Assembly: GCA_050084515.1 (NCBI GenBank)
Contig: CM114272.1
Location: forward strand, 46,810,001 to 46,874,000
Origin: Blasia pusilla
Taxonomy: Eukaryota; Marchantiophyta; Marchantiopsida; Blasiales
Direction of reading: 5' to 3'
DNA: 64,000 nucleotides
Shown here: in pieces, positions 1 to 11,544 of the stretch
How the letters are laid out: every line of letters begins with the position of its first letter
Numbering within the stretch: position 1 is the first letter of the stretch
Position numbers and translations under genes: made by a program
The notes under the pieces: model-generated
What the model was told of the DNA's origin: nothing
What the model saw: only the letters and a program-made list of their open reading frames with translations
Databases searched by the model: none

Positions 1-128
1 TAAAACACCTCCCAAGCCTAGATTTTTCTAGTTTACAATTCAACCAACATGTGACCACATACAGCTTCCCAGTAGCCATTGCCCTGGACTATTTTGCCAC
101 TGGAGACAGTAGTCAACTCTAAATTAGT

Positions 129-3100
129 CTACTTCTTACTCCTTTTCCTATCCTCGCTATCACTATCACTATCATCACTGACAGTATCTGATTCCATACT
201 AGAGTCTGAATCACTTTCATCTGAGGATTCTGATGATGATGAATCCTCGCTTTCGCTTGGCATGGCCCGATGTTGCTGCATAATGAGTCGTGGCATGTTT
301 TTGAGATACTCCCGCAAGCTGTCAGTGAGTCCACCAAGCCCGATGGAAGTGAAAAAGTTAATGGCGAACCTTGTGTTCTTGGGATTGTCCTTCGGGAATA
401 TACCATCAAATGACTCCTGCATCATGGGGTCAGACAACCTTTCATTGAGTCGGCGTAACCCAAGATGCTCAGACAGTTCCTGCACAATTTACAAGAGGAA
501 ATTTCAGACACCACACACTTGCAAGACCTCTGCAACAAAAAATCAACACCAACTGGAGGAAGATCCAACCTCTAGTATTCGCCAAATGAGACCTAAGGAC
601 TATGAGGATAAGGATAGTGTGGTCATGATCCCGAAGGATAACAGCAAGCCGTCAAAAACTTTAGTGGCCAAGCCGAACCACCTTGACATGTAACATACCT
701 GGTAAATGAGCAAGAGCATGACAAACTGATAGCAAAGTCACTTCTTCCCCTAAAATGTATTGTATCCTGTGTGAAAGCTCAAGATGCCAACAGTCCACAC
801 TCACCTGAAAAAGAATCTTGATAAAAATTCGAGAAGAGGATGTGGTGTCCTCCTCTGTCAGTCGGATATAGGCCAGGGCTTGCCATGGAAGGGCATCAGT
901 ACCCACCAAATGAGCGAAAAACTTTGCGACATTGCGAAGCTTGTTAGTTTCCAGTCGATGAATCATGGAATACTGCTTAACAAAGCATTGATCAAAATTT
1001 TCTTGATAGACACGGTTGATAAGGCAAAACCGCTGCCCCAAAAGTCCGTAGTATCTCAGGTATGTACGTTCTTGGCTGCAACATTCCAAAAGCATGATGC
1101 ACAACTCCATCTGTCCACAGCCAAATATGACAAATTTCAAAATGGAACCTTTGCTCATGCTAATTCGAAAGTGTTACTAATATCCAGTAACACTAACTTG
1201 CAGAGAGATCTTTATACAACCACTGGATTTAGTTCTCAGAATACCAAAATCTAGCATTCCATGAGAGAGGTTAGTCCCAACACCAAAACATAGGTCAACT
1301 GATCACACAAATCCACGCATGTGATGAATGGCAATCTACCTCCTGTCCAGGTTCTAGTTTGATTTTGAGTAGCTTATGCCCTGCTTCTTCAAAATCTACA
1401 CTAGACATGATGGTCAGATATATTGTTCGACGCAAATTGACCAAATTGGTTTCAGTCTCATCTTGAATCTGCATTCGCTGCTCCCTTTCATCTTCGTCTT
1501 CTTCCTCCTCTTCATCTTCGTCTTCCTCTTCTGACCCCTTATCTCCGTCCTCCTCAACCTCCTCATCCAATTCATCCCCAAGAATTTCCTTTTTGATGAC
1601 TTCATACTTTTTCTCATTCTCTACAAAATTCAGATCAGGCTTGAACACATCTGCATCCATTCCACATATCATTAGCCCTGTGATTTCACAAATCATTGAC
1701 TGATTGGTGGCATACCCCCCGTACACACTACAGATTGACAAAGCTTTGACCAGTCTTACCAAGATAAGACTCATCATCGAGCTCATCCTCTAAGGAGAGT
1801 TCATGGGTTATCTGGTCTTCCTCCTCCACAAGGTCCAGCTCTGGCAACACTCCAGCAAACCCCTGCGTGCAAGAGTCATGTTGCCACATTAAACCCAGAC
1901 TATTTCATTGAGTCCTGATCTAAATATCAAAATGGCTTTAACAATGTCTGATGACAGTAAATTCACCTGAAATTTAGCCTTTCGTATGGCAAAGAGCCCC
2001 TCAATCATAAATTGCACCCGCTTATCAATCTCTCCTTCATGTAGAATACCACGGAATCGCTCAAAAATACCTGTCATACCATCACAACAAACTATCTAAG
2101 TAGCCAAAATGTGTCTGACTACAAATATGGAAGATAAAAGAGACAACCTACACTATAACACTATTTTCTGGACATATTCTTCATCATCACAGACAGGACT
2201 CAACTACTTTTGTGTGTCTGCCACAATGCCTGCGAAAGGTGACAGTAACATTAACATTGCTGTCCTGACATTGCTGCGAATACATGATCACAACCAGCAC
2301 AGAAGGGGTTTATGAAACGTCTCGATGTTAAGTGTCATAAATCATATGTTAAGTACCATGCAAACCCTGAGAGGAAAGATTTTGAAGTACAGCTCCACAT
2401 TCTTTGACAAAACCGACTGCAACCTGCACAAGTAACCATCAATCACCAGGAAAGCATAAATTCAGAAAGCAGTGCAGGAACTCCATTTGTAGACCTCAAT
2501 TATTACTGGAAAGAGTCGTTCTTCACCTCATCCTTTGCTACACCCAGTCCTAATCTTCTAATGATCTACCCCTAACAACTCTGTAAGGCTCATGCCTGTG
2601 AAGCTCTTGTATTACCTACAAACAGGAAAGGACTATGTATGTGATGTCACAAAACACCATTTAGTTTCAGATGACTGCACTTCTAGTTAAATCCACTAAT
2701 CACATGATGTAAACTTTGCTTGAAAACAACACTCTGGACCACCTCTTTACTTCCCCAAACCACAAAGATGCTATACCCAAGACTTTCAAGATTCATGAAA
2801 CCAAGTGAAAAAATTCCACCCACCTCTACACTGTCATCTGTTGGATTCTCAAGAAGAACAGTGAGAAGCTCCAAAGCCAGTATCTCATGAGCCACCTGTT
2901 GGTTTACAAGATGGGCAATAAATTTTGCAGCTGCCAAAAGCACTGGCTGCAGCACAAAAAATAAAGATTTAGTTAGACTCATATTCAGATTGGTTCAAAT
3001 AAATTGAATTAAGTTTGGAATCATTCAAGGACCATCCATCATGTTTTGTCATACTCAATCTTTTGAAATGATGCAACCTAGAGGCAAACGACAGAAACTT

Positions 3101-5580
3101 GCACCATCTGAGAACTCAAACCTTATCATTACGCTTAAAAGCCCTTCGGAGCTGCAAAATAATTCTCTTCAGAAGAAGTTCACCCAGCTCTGGAAACTTT
3201 GTATTCACCACTGCCACAAGTGCTGCAAAGATATGTGTGAAAGTAGGAGAAGCCATCTGAGATTTCATGCACGACCGCGCAAACAAACCTCGCCCCCTGA
3301 TCAGGTTTTCGGAGAAAAGCTCTGGTAAAATATTTTTTAAGTTGGATGCATTGACTTTGTTAACCAATCCGTTGATAGACTTCCTTAAGGCGTCCCAAGT
3401 GAGGCGTTGGTATTCATTGCTGCTCTTATCTTCCACTTCCTTCAGCATCTGAGCAAGTTTAAATGGAGGAATATATACTCCTCCACTCCTCCCCAAGGGT
3501 AATTGTGGCCTTTCCCTCTTTATCTCTGGGACAGATCCACCTTTCTCTGCTGCTACTATCATTGCCTCCTCTCGCCTAAAACGAGTTACTAATCTTCCAT
3601 TCTCTGTTTGCTTCAACTCTTTCATTCTACCACTGTCTTGGCTCTTGACTGGCTCACCATTGTGGTCATGCCCAACCTCATCCCTCTCCCAGTGGATGTC
3701 CCTATTTTCAAAATATTCAGCACTTGGCTGCCAATAAGAGTCATTGTTTCTTCCCCTGCGAGAATGGATATCGTCAACCCCATGTATCTGTCTCCCATAG
3801 TTATCCACTCCCCGTCTAATGCCGCCATATCTTGATTCATCTTTTCCTCGATGGTGATACATCCGCCGCTGACCCCTGCCCCTCCTGTCAGAATCTCTTT
3901 TATCACGATCATTTTGATCACTCTCCCTTGGTGACGAACCAAGGTAACGATCATCAGCGGTGACTACTGGTGAAGCATTTCCATTTCCTCCCCTGGGTAA
4001 GCAGAATGACAAATGAAACATGCTAAGGACTTGCTCTGTTAGAGGCACAACGAGTCCAGCTCCACATTATACTTGCAAACTGAAGCGGAAAATTGACGGC
4101 CCAAAAGAAGTTTATACATAGTAAAAGTTCACATAACACGTCACACATCAAGTTCAATTGGAAGTGGACTTTACACAGTTTCCGCCCATCGAGAAATAGA
4201 ATGCATACAAAAGTCACTCTGGCGGAAAATATGAGCCAACTACTCGCATTTGAACAAAATTTCGGTGCTAAGAAAAAAAGTCTATTTTCCACATCACAAG
4301 AAAGGTTTCTAAATTTCATTCTCTGATACAGACATTCGCAACCCTCAACCAAAAGGATACACCAGATTGTGAGGAGCAGTAATTCCAACGCACCTGTAAT
4401 CAACAAACTCCTCGTCATCATAATCTGGCATCCACCGATCAAATGAATCTCCCGCTTTATCCGTGTCATCAACTGTATTTTGGGGACTCTTCAGTTTAGC
4501 ATCAGCGTCGGTCTCTGAGCCTTTACGATATTCATTGTATTTCGCATCATCCTCGCCTCCATTCAAAGCAAGAAGAGGACGACTATGAATGCCTTCACCA
4601 TCACCCGCAGAAATCTCTTCAACTAGGCTCGGTGTGACTATCTCGTTCACTTTAGAAGGCAACAATTCGTCGTTCACAATAGCAGGGAAAAGAGGGCTCA
4701 ACACTCCCGGAGGAGGCAATCGAATCCGAGGACTAACGGGACTAGGATTCGGACTACGTAGGCCACGACGTATGTCTGGAGTTGCTCGGGGAGGTTTGGA
4801 GAGTGAAGCCCTCTCAGGAGTAGAACTAACGTCTGGCCTCGCACTCCGGCTAGAATCTGAACGACCGCTTTCGCTTGCGCTGAAGTATGCTTTTGCTTTT
4901 GGACTCGGACTGGCCCCCCTCTTCGCTACATCATTTACATCGTCTATTCGTGGGTCAGATTCTTCCTCTCTGCCCTGCTTCGCAACCCTAGCCAAGCTGG
5001 GTCGTGGAGAAACCTCACCACCCATCGCTCTCAGCCTCCCACTAGAGGTTTTCCCGGCCCGTTCATCACCATCAGCAGACCTATCTCGAGCGAGACCAAG
5101 ATCAGCTGACATATCTCTTCGAAACGCACGATTACCAGCCACAACGACACCATCAATCCGCTTTTTATTGACTCTCTCTTCATCAGAAGAATACTCCCTT
5201 TCTTTCCGTAACATTCCTCGCCTCCTGTAATCTTGTACCCTGCCAAGATCGGCGTCTCCCTCGGTTTCCCTTTTCGCTCTCACTCTCCGCTCCTCTGAGG
5301 AATCATTCCTCCTCCCCCTTGCGAGCTCAATCTCACCAACTTCGGATGAAGAATCCCTCTCCTGTGTTGGCCACCTGCCCCTGTGCCTCTCGTCCATTTC
5401 GGACTTTCGCTGCTCCTTACGATCATCCCTTCCTTTACCTCTTCCAAGCTCGTGGCTGGTAGCAGGACCCCGTCGATGAGAGTCTCTCTCTCTCATCTCC
5501 CTGGCTCGAGAGGCAAGGTCCCTGTCCCGCCTTCCTTCTCCACCTCGTCCTCCTGTCTTCTCCTCTTCCTTCGTCTGCAT
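129..5580 (-). CDS. CWC22: Pre-mRNA-splicing factor CWC22, nine exons
   Basis: The product is a spliceosome component that, by family knowledge, binds eIF4A3 and guides exon-junction-complex deposition in the nucleus. Exons on the minus strand, in gene order, are 5580-4394, 3992-3122, 2946-2824, 2423-2357, 2070-1967, 1862-1760, 1650-1340, 1110-805 and 479-129. Every intron is GT..AG and the frame holds, giving 1140 residues. Residues 1 to about 560 are an Arg/Asp/Ser-rich tail. The MIF4G domain starts just after [10 protein letters not shown] (about 570-784). An acidic Glu/Asp run (about 845-875) precedes the MA3 domain (about 885-1000, with [20 protein letters not shown]). The C-terminus is Ser/Asp-rich and ends in basic residues. 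The ATG at 5580 is the first methionine of the long exon 1 frame. I see no damage. Exon ends were placed by eye, so a splice site could be off by a few bases. Confidence 0.95.
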
Positions 5581-6083
5581 CTCTTTATCGAAGTCGTTGA
5601 GTTTCCTCCCTGAGGTTCTCTCCGCGCATTCCTAGTGAGCTCTTTGCCACGCGCTCGCTTTAATTAACTCTCAAAATTATCATTGGCATGCTCGTGTTTG
5701 CAAAAGAAAATTATTTTCTATAAGTAAAAAACATTTAAATTTTAAACGTAATTTCCTTTTTTATTTTAAAATAGTAATAATATTTGAAGAATGAATCAAT
5801 TAAACTTTAATAATACCCCACTCCCCAAAATAATTCCCCTTGCGCAAACTTTAAACAAAACCTCCTCCTTTCCTTCTAGTCCTCCCGTCAAAATAACATT
5901 CAATAATTAATAAAATCATTTTCCCTTTCCATTTAAATTCCTTTTTCCTTGTCATGAAATGTAGATTAAGGGAAAAAGTTGCAGAGTTGTTTCTATTTTG
6001 TCTTATTATCCCATCTTTTTTGTCTTATTGTACATACAGGGATCTTTTTTATAATATATATTAACAACATTTATTAATTAATA
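5581..6083. promoter_or_regulatory. AT-rich upstream region of CWC22
   Basis: This is the 5' flank of CWC22. The first 60 bases or so are GC-richer and probably transcribed leader. The rest is strongly AT-rich, with runs such as TTAATTAATAAG and no convincing reading frame. It should contain the CWC22 promoter, but I cannot point to a specific TATA box or start site. A similar AT-rich stretch lies beside RPN2 at about 51.7-52.5 kb. Confidence 0.4.
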
Positions 6084-6257
6084 AGTAATCTTCATTAATA
6101 AAATCATTTTTCCTTCCCATCAAATAGGAATTAAGGGATAAAATTGTAAGCTTGTTGCTAGTTTATCTCATAGTCCCACTATTTTGTCGTATTAGATCCC
6201 CCATTAGAATATAGATTATTGACTCATAAGGTGAGTGGATCTTGACGAATGAAAGTG
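6084..6257 (+). repeat. 174-bp direct repeat, left copy
   Basis: It runs from AGTAATCTTCATTAATAAAA to GAATGAAAGTG and recurs at 7291-7464 with the same length and about ten differences. The pair flanks a family C LTR. The length is far beyond an ordinary target-site duplication. It is either a tandem duplication that an LTR entered or the short terminal repeats of a small element. Confidence 0.8.
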
Positions 6258-7286
6258 TCGTGCGCCTACTCTCCTTGAACGTTAATCTTGTTGTTACGAA
6301 AGCGTGCGTTCAGTAGGTCACGCTCTCAACGTTGATCTGCATCCAAACACGCATTCTGGTTAGTCGGGTCTTGGATCAATCAGCGGGCTAACTTTCCGAG
6401 TTCTCGTCTCGGTCTCTTATCAAGCTCAACCTTCCTAGTTTCGCGGTTTACAACACGGGCAAGTCTCGCAAGACTTGGGACACACTTTCAGATCGGTTTA
6501 GGAACCTCAAACGGCATTTTGCGCCTGGCGGTTCCAATTGTCCGATGGACATCCAATGAGTCCCTAACCGAGACTGGCAAGAAGTGAATCTCGGGTTGGA
6601 ATCCAAGTGTGGCGTATAAAGTCCACTCTCTTGGATCAGGTTTGGGTTTCGAGTTCCAACGCCAAACTCTCGTTCCATCCCGTGCCTCTGAGATGCCGTT
6701 TGGCGCTCAAAGTGGAGATTCGTGTTCCAAGACATCTTGGAGAGACTCCTCTCTTACTAATACTTCTGGGGATCTCTGGGAGCCCTCTACCTTTAGGGAA
6801 AGACAACCGGGCCTCTCCAATTGGCCCTCAACCCGATTACTCTCACAATTGTTTTCGGCCAATATCTCTCTCTGTACTTTTGTTTTTTCTGAGATCTTTA
6901 GTGCGTTGGAAGCGTCTCAAGATAAGTTTTCCAATACGCCCTTACTTGTCCCAAAATCATTTTGAGGCTAAATGTTATGGTCTAAAACATAGTCAAATTC
7001 CCCAAACACTAGTCGTGTTCCAAAACTGGTTCTCACCTCCTTGGCAACCAACCTTCCAAGACTCAACTCATCTCAAGTCTTGGTTCGCGTTTGGTCTAGG
7101 TTTCATGGTCACAACCACTAGCGCATGAAACGCACAACTCTGTTCCGCGTTTCGTCTCTTGGACTTTTCCAAGAGAGCTTTCCAAACGCCTCTCCAAAGC
7201 GCAAACATCGTAGTGTGAGTCCACTTGAGTTATGATGTTCCGCTTGGCGACTATTTGGTGTTTTTTGGTTATGAGGTTCGTGATGA
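6256..7286 (+). mobile_element. Family C LTR (solo), left copy
   Basis: It begins TGTCGTGCGCCTACTCTCC and aligns along its length with the solo LTR at 16556-17547. It ends in a degenerate form of that LTR's CACGACA terminus. There is no coding capacity, and open frames in it are chance. The right border is uncertain by a few bases because the terminal CA is mutated. It lies between two 174-bp direct repeats rather than a simple 5-bp duplication. Confidence 0.75.
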
Positions 7287-7290
7287 GGTT

Positions 7291-7464
7291 AGTAATCTTT
7301 ATTAATAAAATCATTTTTCCTTCCCTTCAAATAGGAATTAAGGGATAAAATTGTAAGCTTGTTGCTATTTTATCTCATAATCCCACTATTTTGTCGTATT
7401 AGATCCCCCATGAGAATATAGATTATTGACTCATAAGGTGAGCGGGTCTTGAAGAATGAAAGTG
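7291..7464 (+). repeat. 174-bp direct repeat, right copy
   Basis: Same-orientation copy of 6084-6257, again ending GAATGAAAGTG. Only scattered substitutions separate the two copies. Confidence 0.8.
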
Positions 7465-7594
7465 CCAAATGTCATAAAGAGAGGAGTTTGAAAAATGAAG
7501 GGGCACTCTCTAGTAACAAGATGGATGTCTTTCAAATTCCTTTTCTCAACCTATCACAAAATCCTTATCCTCGTCGCCCGCAAGGTTATCTTTC

Positions 7595-7633
7595 AGGCCG
7601 AGTGCTCATGTATTTTACATGAGCACTCGGCCT
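7595..7633. repeat. Perfect 18-bp hairpin at the left end of the foldback
   Basis: The arms are AGGCCGAGTGCTCATGTA (7595-7612) and TACATGAGCACTCGGCCT (7616-7633), with a TTT loop. The right arm of the hairpin belongs to the 3' untranslated sequence of a family B element (compare about 51270-51285). The left arm is an inverted copy of it. The hairpin marks the outer breakpoint of the inverted duplication. Confidence 0.9.
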
Positions 7634-8701
7634 TTTAGCTCTTAGCGTCCTAGAGATGTATGTCATGGTAGCTAGGGATAGATGAGTATCTGGAGTTAGA
7701 GGGACGTAACCACCAACTAGGGGGTTGATTGGAGATATTTTGGTACTTATCGTCTTGTTGTGTGGATTCCATGAGTTAGCATGGGATTGTGTGTGTTTGT
7801 ATGTGCATTCGGTGACAACGATATATATTGTGTAGCGATGCGTATGCTCACGACATAAACGAGAGTGGTTGAAGGGTAAATGGTCAATGAAGGTCAATAG
7901 TAATTATGTCAATTCATTATAGGTGAATATACATGGCTCTATTTTAACTTTGTTCAAAAGTCAATGTCTTTTTTTTCTACTCCACTACTCCCTTAAACCA
8001 AAGGTCAACTCACCAAAATTATCTCACATCTGGCTTATACTCCATTAAACCCTATAAATCTTGGATGAACATCCACTACATAAAATTTTCATTTGATTTC
8101 ACCTTCAAATCACTTTTACCCTTGTCTTATGCACTAAGATTAAAAAAAAAACATACCTTTTATTCTACCACTCCACTAAGAATTTTACCAAAAAATTATA
8201 AATTGCTCCTTCCTTCACAAGTTGGCTATTACAGCCCATGGAAACAGTCACAACTTTCTGCTCGAATTTCCATTTCCTTGACAAAATGCATAACTTCCTC
8301 ATGTACGACATTGTCAAATTGGTTTCCTCATTTGACTTTCCATCAAAAATTCACGGCGACTGTCACGCATCCCTCGACCTCCATTCTTAGGAAAATTTTG
8401 GCATTGCTTCTTTGCTCATTTCTTCCACAAAAAAACTTAAGAAATTATGCAATCTAAGTCCAATGAGCTATAAGGTGATGTCGTGCGAATCCACATCGTC
8501 ATATAACATACATCGCTGACATACCATATTCACAAACATACATAACATAGACAAGAGCATCCACAAACACAAGTGTACCACAACTAAAATCCGTGAAAAA
8601 CCTATTCTCATAAAATACGTATAGAATCACATACAATCTAGCCAAATCCACTCCATGATGGGAGAATCCAGGTCGAAGCTTGCGAGAACCACCATAGCCA
8701 A
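7616..8701. repeat. Left arm of a foldback around family A copy 1
   Basis: In plus-strand order it holds a family B 3' UTR and LTR end (7616-7855, ending CTCACGACA), a 623-bp flank (7856-8478) and a family A LTR read backwards (from 8479). The same three parts occur in inverted order at 16086-18170. The arms differ by scattered substitutions, and only the right arm carries a solo LTR, so this is not a simple sequencing palindrome. No gene is seen in it. Confidence 0.85.
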
Positions 8702-8720
8702 GAGCTCTACTCACTACCAA
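8479..8720 (-). mobile_element. Family A LTR fragment, inverted
   Basis: Reads as the 3' part of the family A LTR on the minus strand. It starts with the complement of the CGCACGACA terminus and runs to GTAGTGAGTAGAGCTCTTGG. It faces the wrong way for the copy 1 coding regions that follow it. It is the inner part of the foldback's left arm. Confidence 0.8.
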
Positions 8721-8724
8721 ATCA

Positions 8725-8788
8725 TGCAAAAATTGCCTCACAAGCAAGAAAGCAAGCTTGCTTGCTTGGGCGTGAGGCAATTTTTGCA
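8725..8788. repeat. Stem-loop at the inner foldback junction
   Basis: The 17-bp arms TGCAAAAATTGCCTCAC (8725-8741) and their exact complement (8772-8788) enclose a second palindrome centred on AAGCTTGCTTGC. In the other family A copies (near 34830-34870 and 40750-40800) only one arm is present. The other arm here must have come from the inverted duplication. Confidence 0.85.
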
Positions 8789-8816
8789 GGATTTGTGATT
8801 TGAGTGTTGCATAATT

Positions 8817-8869
8817 GGTCACCCATCTTTGGGCTATTCTGCCTGGAAGACGCTTTACTGTTGAGTTCT
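8817..8869 (-). other. 5S rRNA-derived segment in family A copy 1 leader
   Basis: On the minus strand it has AGAACTC, 4 bases, GTAAAGCG, 23 bases, GATGGGTGACC. Plant 5S rRNA has AGAACTC, 4, GTTAAGCG, 23, GATGGGTGACC, covering the A-box to C-box internal promoter. It lies antisense to the retroelement's coding strand. See the better-preserved copy at 34748-34800. Confidence 0.7.
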
Positions 8870-9427
8870 TAACTATGTCACTATACACACTAGTGTAGCT
8901 CATTTGGTGTTGTTTGGAGATGTGTTAGGCGCTTTATGTATCTGAGGTTTTTGGTTCATGGACCTCTAGCGCATAGTACGGTGTAGCCTCTTCATGCATG
9001 TGATATTTTCAAGTGTTGCAAGTCCGACTAGCATGTCATCGACCTACGGCGGAGTAGCTATTGCGTTAGAATTGTGTGGTGGGTTCCGTGGATTCAGGGG
9101 GCGCCAAATTTGGTGGATTGTGTTACCTTGATTTCCATTTGCGATTGGAGTGTTGTCGTTGGACTTCCTGTGTTTGGATCCCCTCCATCCTTGCTTTTTG
9201 CTTGCGCGCCCATTGTTAGGGCTGACGCTGATTTCCATAGTAGTGTTACTCCTATGTGCTATCGGTAGTGAGGCTGGAGTGATGACCAGTAGATCGTGGG
9301 AGGCTTCTTGTGGTGATGACAGGTTAGGTTGCCTACACCCATAACTAGTAGAGCTAGAATATTACAGCGACATCGATGTCACTTGGTTACTTAGTGGTGG
9401 TGATTTGGTGGTGGTGCGGCATCGGCG

Positions 9428-10740
9428 TTGGTCATCACGGAGTTGTCTGGTGGTCTGGTTGGGGATCGTGGTGCAGATAGTGGTGGTTTTACACGGAGTG
9501 GATTGAGGTATCGGCTACCTTTTCCACTTCCGACGGTTGATGAAGAGGAGGACGAGGGTGTTCCAAACATCGAGTCTTCTACGTTGTTATCGAGTGTTGC
9601 TGCTCCATTGATTTGGGATATGGACGGGATATATGGGGCCATGAAGGGCCCACGACGATACTCGGGTGCAGTGGGCATCATTGAGTTGGAGGACTTCATT
9701 CAGGAGTTTGATACGTGGTGTGATATGCAGATGTTGCGGAACGCCACGTTGTTTACACCCTTCTTGGCTTGGAAGGGGCTGTTTCAGCACTTGGAGGGAC
9801 CACCCATGGACGATTACCATGAGTTTAGGAAGGACCATGTTGCTGAGCTTGAGGCGTGGAGACAATATTGGTCTCCAGGCTATGTGTCTATCACCTATGT
9901 TGGTATTGGTAGTAGTGCTCCTACTATGCCAACCAGCCCGACGTTGAGTGGTATGAGTACGAGCCAGAGTGGGGGTACTAGTGGAGGTACCCATGGAGGT
10001 ATCAGTGGGGGTACTAGTAGAGGTACTAGTGCCCCACCATTGTTCAGCCCAGTTGCAGAGTTCTTCAAGAGGTTGAAGAAGAACTATCACGGAGTGAAGA
10101 CAGAGAAGTTGAGGAGTCTTTGGTATTTGAGCGAAAGACTGGTAAGAGTCTTCGTGAGGCATACACTCGTATGCGACGCTTGATTTCAGTTACCCAGGGT
10201 GTGATTGAGGCTCAGGAAGTCCAGTTTTGGTATGGGATCATGGACAGAGAGTTGCGCCGCAGGGTACGTGATGCTATTCTTATGAGTGATGATTCACCCA
10301 CATTGACCCATGTGTTTGCTCTATCTGAGAAGATTGAGCTTAACATGGTGGAGGAGAGAGTGGTGACATCCGCATTCAGTAGGGATACAACTACTACTTC
10401 TCGTGTTCAGCAGCCCACCTCACAGTCTCATAGTAGTGGTGGTGGTAGTAGTAGTGGGAGTCGTGGGGGGTACACACGACCTCAGTTAGGTCCTAGAGGG
10501 ACACTTGCGCAGAGACCATTGCCTTCATTTGTTGCCCCGCAGCAAGGACAGTCATGTTGAACATGTGGAGGTGATCATGTTAGGAAGTTTTGTCCCCAAG
10601 AGGATGGGAGACGGACTTTGGAGGATGGGCCTCAGTCGGTCCCAACTCAGTGTCATCATTGCAGGAGACCAGGTCATCCTTGAGAGCGTTGCTTTGATCT
10701 TCATCCAGAGTTGAGATCAAGCCGCGGACATGGTGGAGTA
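9428..10740 (+). pseudogene. gag: Gag of family A copy 1 (capsid and zinc knuckles), frameshifted
   Basis: The open frame from 9428 covers a Gag-like capsid region (Trp-rich, with WCDMQMLWNA-type text in copy 2) and a Ser/Thr/Gly repeat. A frame change near 10120 leads to a Ser/Gly-rich stretch. Two zinc knuckles follow at about 10550-10690: TCGGDHVRKFC and a CxxCxxxxHxxxxC-like motif. A stop falls at 10558. The frame has no ATG at its start: the first in-frame codons are ordinary leucine or valine, so the initiation site is unclear. It is expected to form the virus-like particle and bind element RNA. Confidence 0.75.
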
Positions 10741-11544
10741 GCTCCGAGAGGCCGAGGTGGTAGAGGTGGTAGGGGTGGTGGAGGTGGACCAGTGGTTGGA
10801 GAGCCTACGGTGGCTATCCCTACCACTACGATGTGGTCGACTATGGTCGCCAAGATTGAGCGATTGGAGCAGGCTACTATGGTGGTATCCAAAGATAGAG
10901 GAGGTTCGGGAGCAGGGGCTTCCACCTCTTATGGAGGGGATGATCTCTCTTATATGGCGAGTGCAGCACAAGTTGAGGCATCAGGTGCAGTTACAAGAGG
11001 AGCCACTCGAGTGTCAGAGCCACGTGGTGCTACTGTGGAGTTGGACCCACTGAGGGGTGAGGCAGGGAGGCATGCTAGGCTTCCCCAATCATTCTTGTTG
11101 TCTAAGGTTCTTAGGACGCCATCCATGGTTCCTACGCAGCCTATTGAGCCTACAGTGGGGATTGAGGCATCTACATCATGTGTAGTAGACACGAATGCAG
11201 TGCAATATTGCGGATCTAGTGCAATATTGTGGATGGCAACTTCAGTGTTGGGATCCCCATTGTTTTCAGCCACTGAGTTGATGGCCTTAGGAGTCGACTT
11301 AGCTCTTGTATTTCAACTAGTAGCCACGTTGTGTGAATGTGAGAGTGTTACTGCTACACGTGCTGAGGTGGATGAGGGTGTTGCGGTGGAGCAACCCTCT
11401 ATGTCAGGTGTAGCATTGAGTACCAGTGCTACTTGGCAGGCAGCAGCGGCAAAGATGGATGCATTACCAGCCCGGCCAGCCATTGATCGTGAGAGGCTTA
11501 CACCTGGCGTATGTATGTTGGACAATCAGAGTGGGATATTCTGA
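10711..11544 (+). CDS. RGG-rich linker between Gag and protease, copy 1
   Basis: A frame of about 277 codons is open here, downstream of the knuckles. It begins with an Arg/Gly-rich box (GRGGRGGRGG-type) and continues with a low-similarity region I do not recognise. It lies in the gag-pol reading direction, and equivalents occur in copy 2 (about 32100-32900). RGG boxes usually bind RNA; that role here is inference. It is probably a piece of the polyprotein rather than a separate gene. Confidence 0.5.
   Translation: MRSSRGHGGVAPRGRGGRGGRGGGGGPVVGEPTVAIPTTTMWSTMVAKIERLEQATMVVSKDRGGSGAGASTSYGGDDLSYMASAAQVEASGAVTRGATRVSEPRGATVELDPLRGEAGRHARLPQSFLLSKVLRTPSMVPTQPIEPTVGIEASTSCVVDTNAVQYCGSSAILWMATSVLGSPLFSATELMALGVDLALVFQLVATLCECESVTATRAEVDEGVAVEQPSMSGVALSTSATWQAAAAKMDALPARPAIDRERLTPGVCMLDNQSGIF

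Noticed and set aside
4589-5230. A 213-codon plus-strand frame
   Set aside because: It is antisense to CWC22 exon 1; the Arg/Ser/Asp-rich coding bias leaves the opposite strand open.
6448-7128. Open frames of 95-173 codons on both strands
   Set aside because: They fall in a family C LTR, have no domain, and the same sequence in other LTR copies is not open in a consistent frame.
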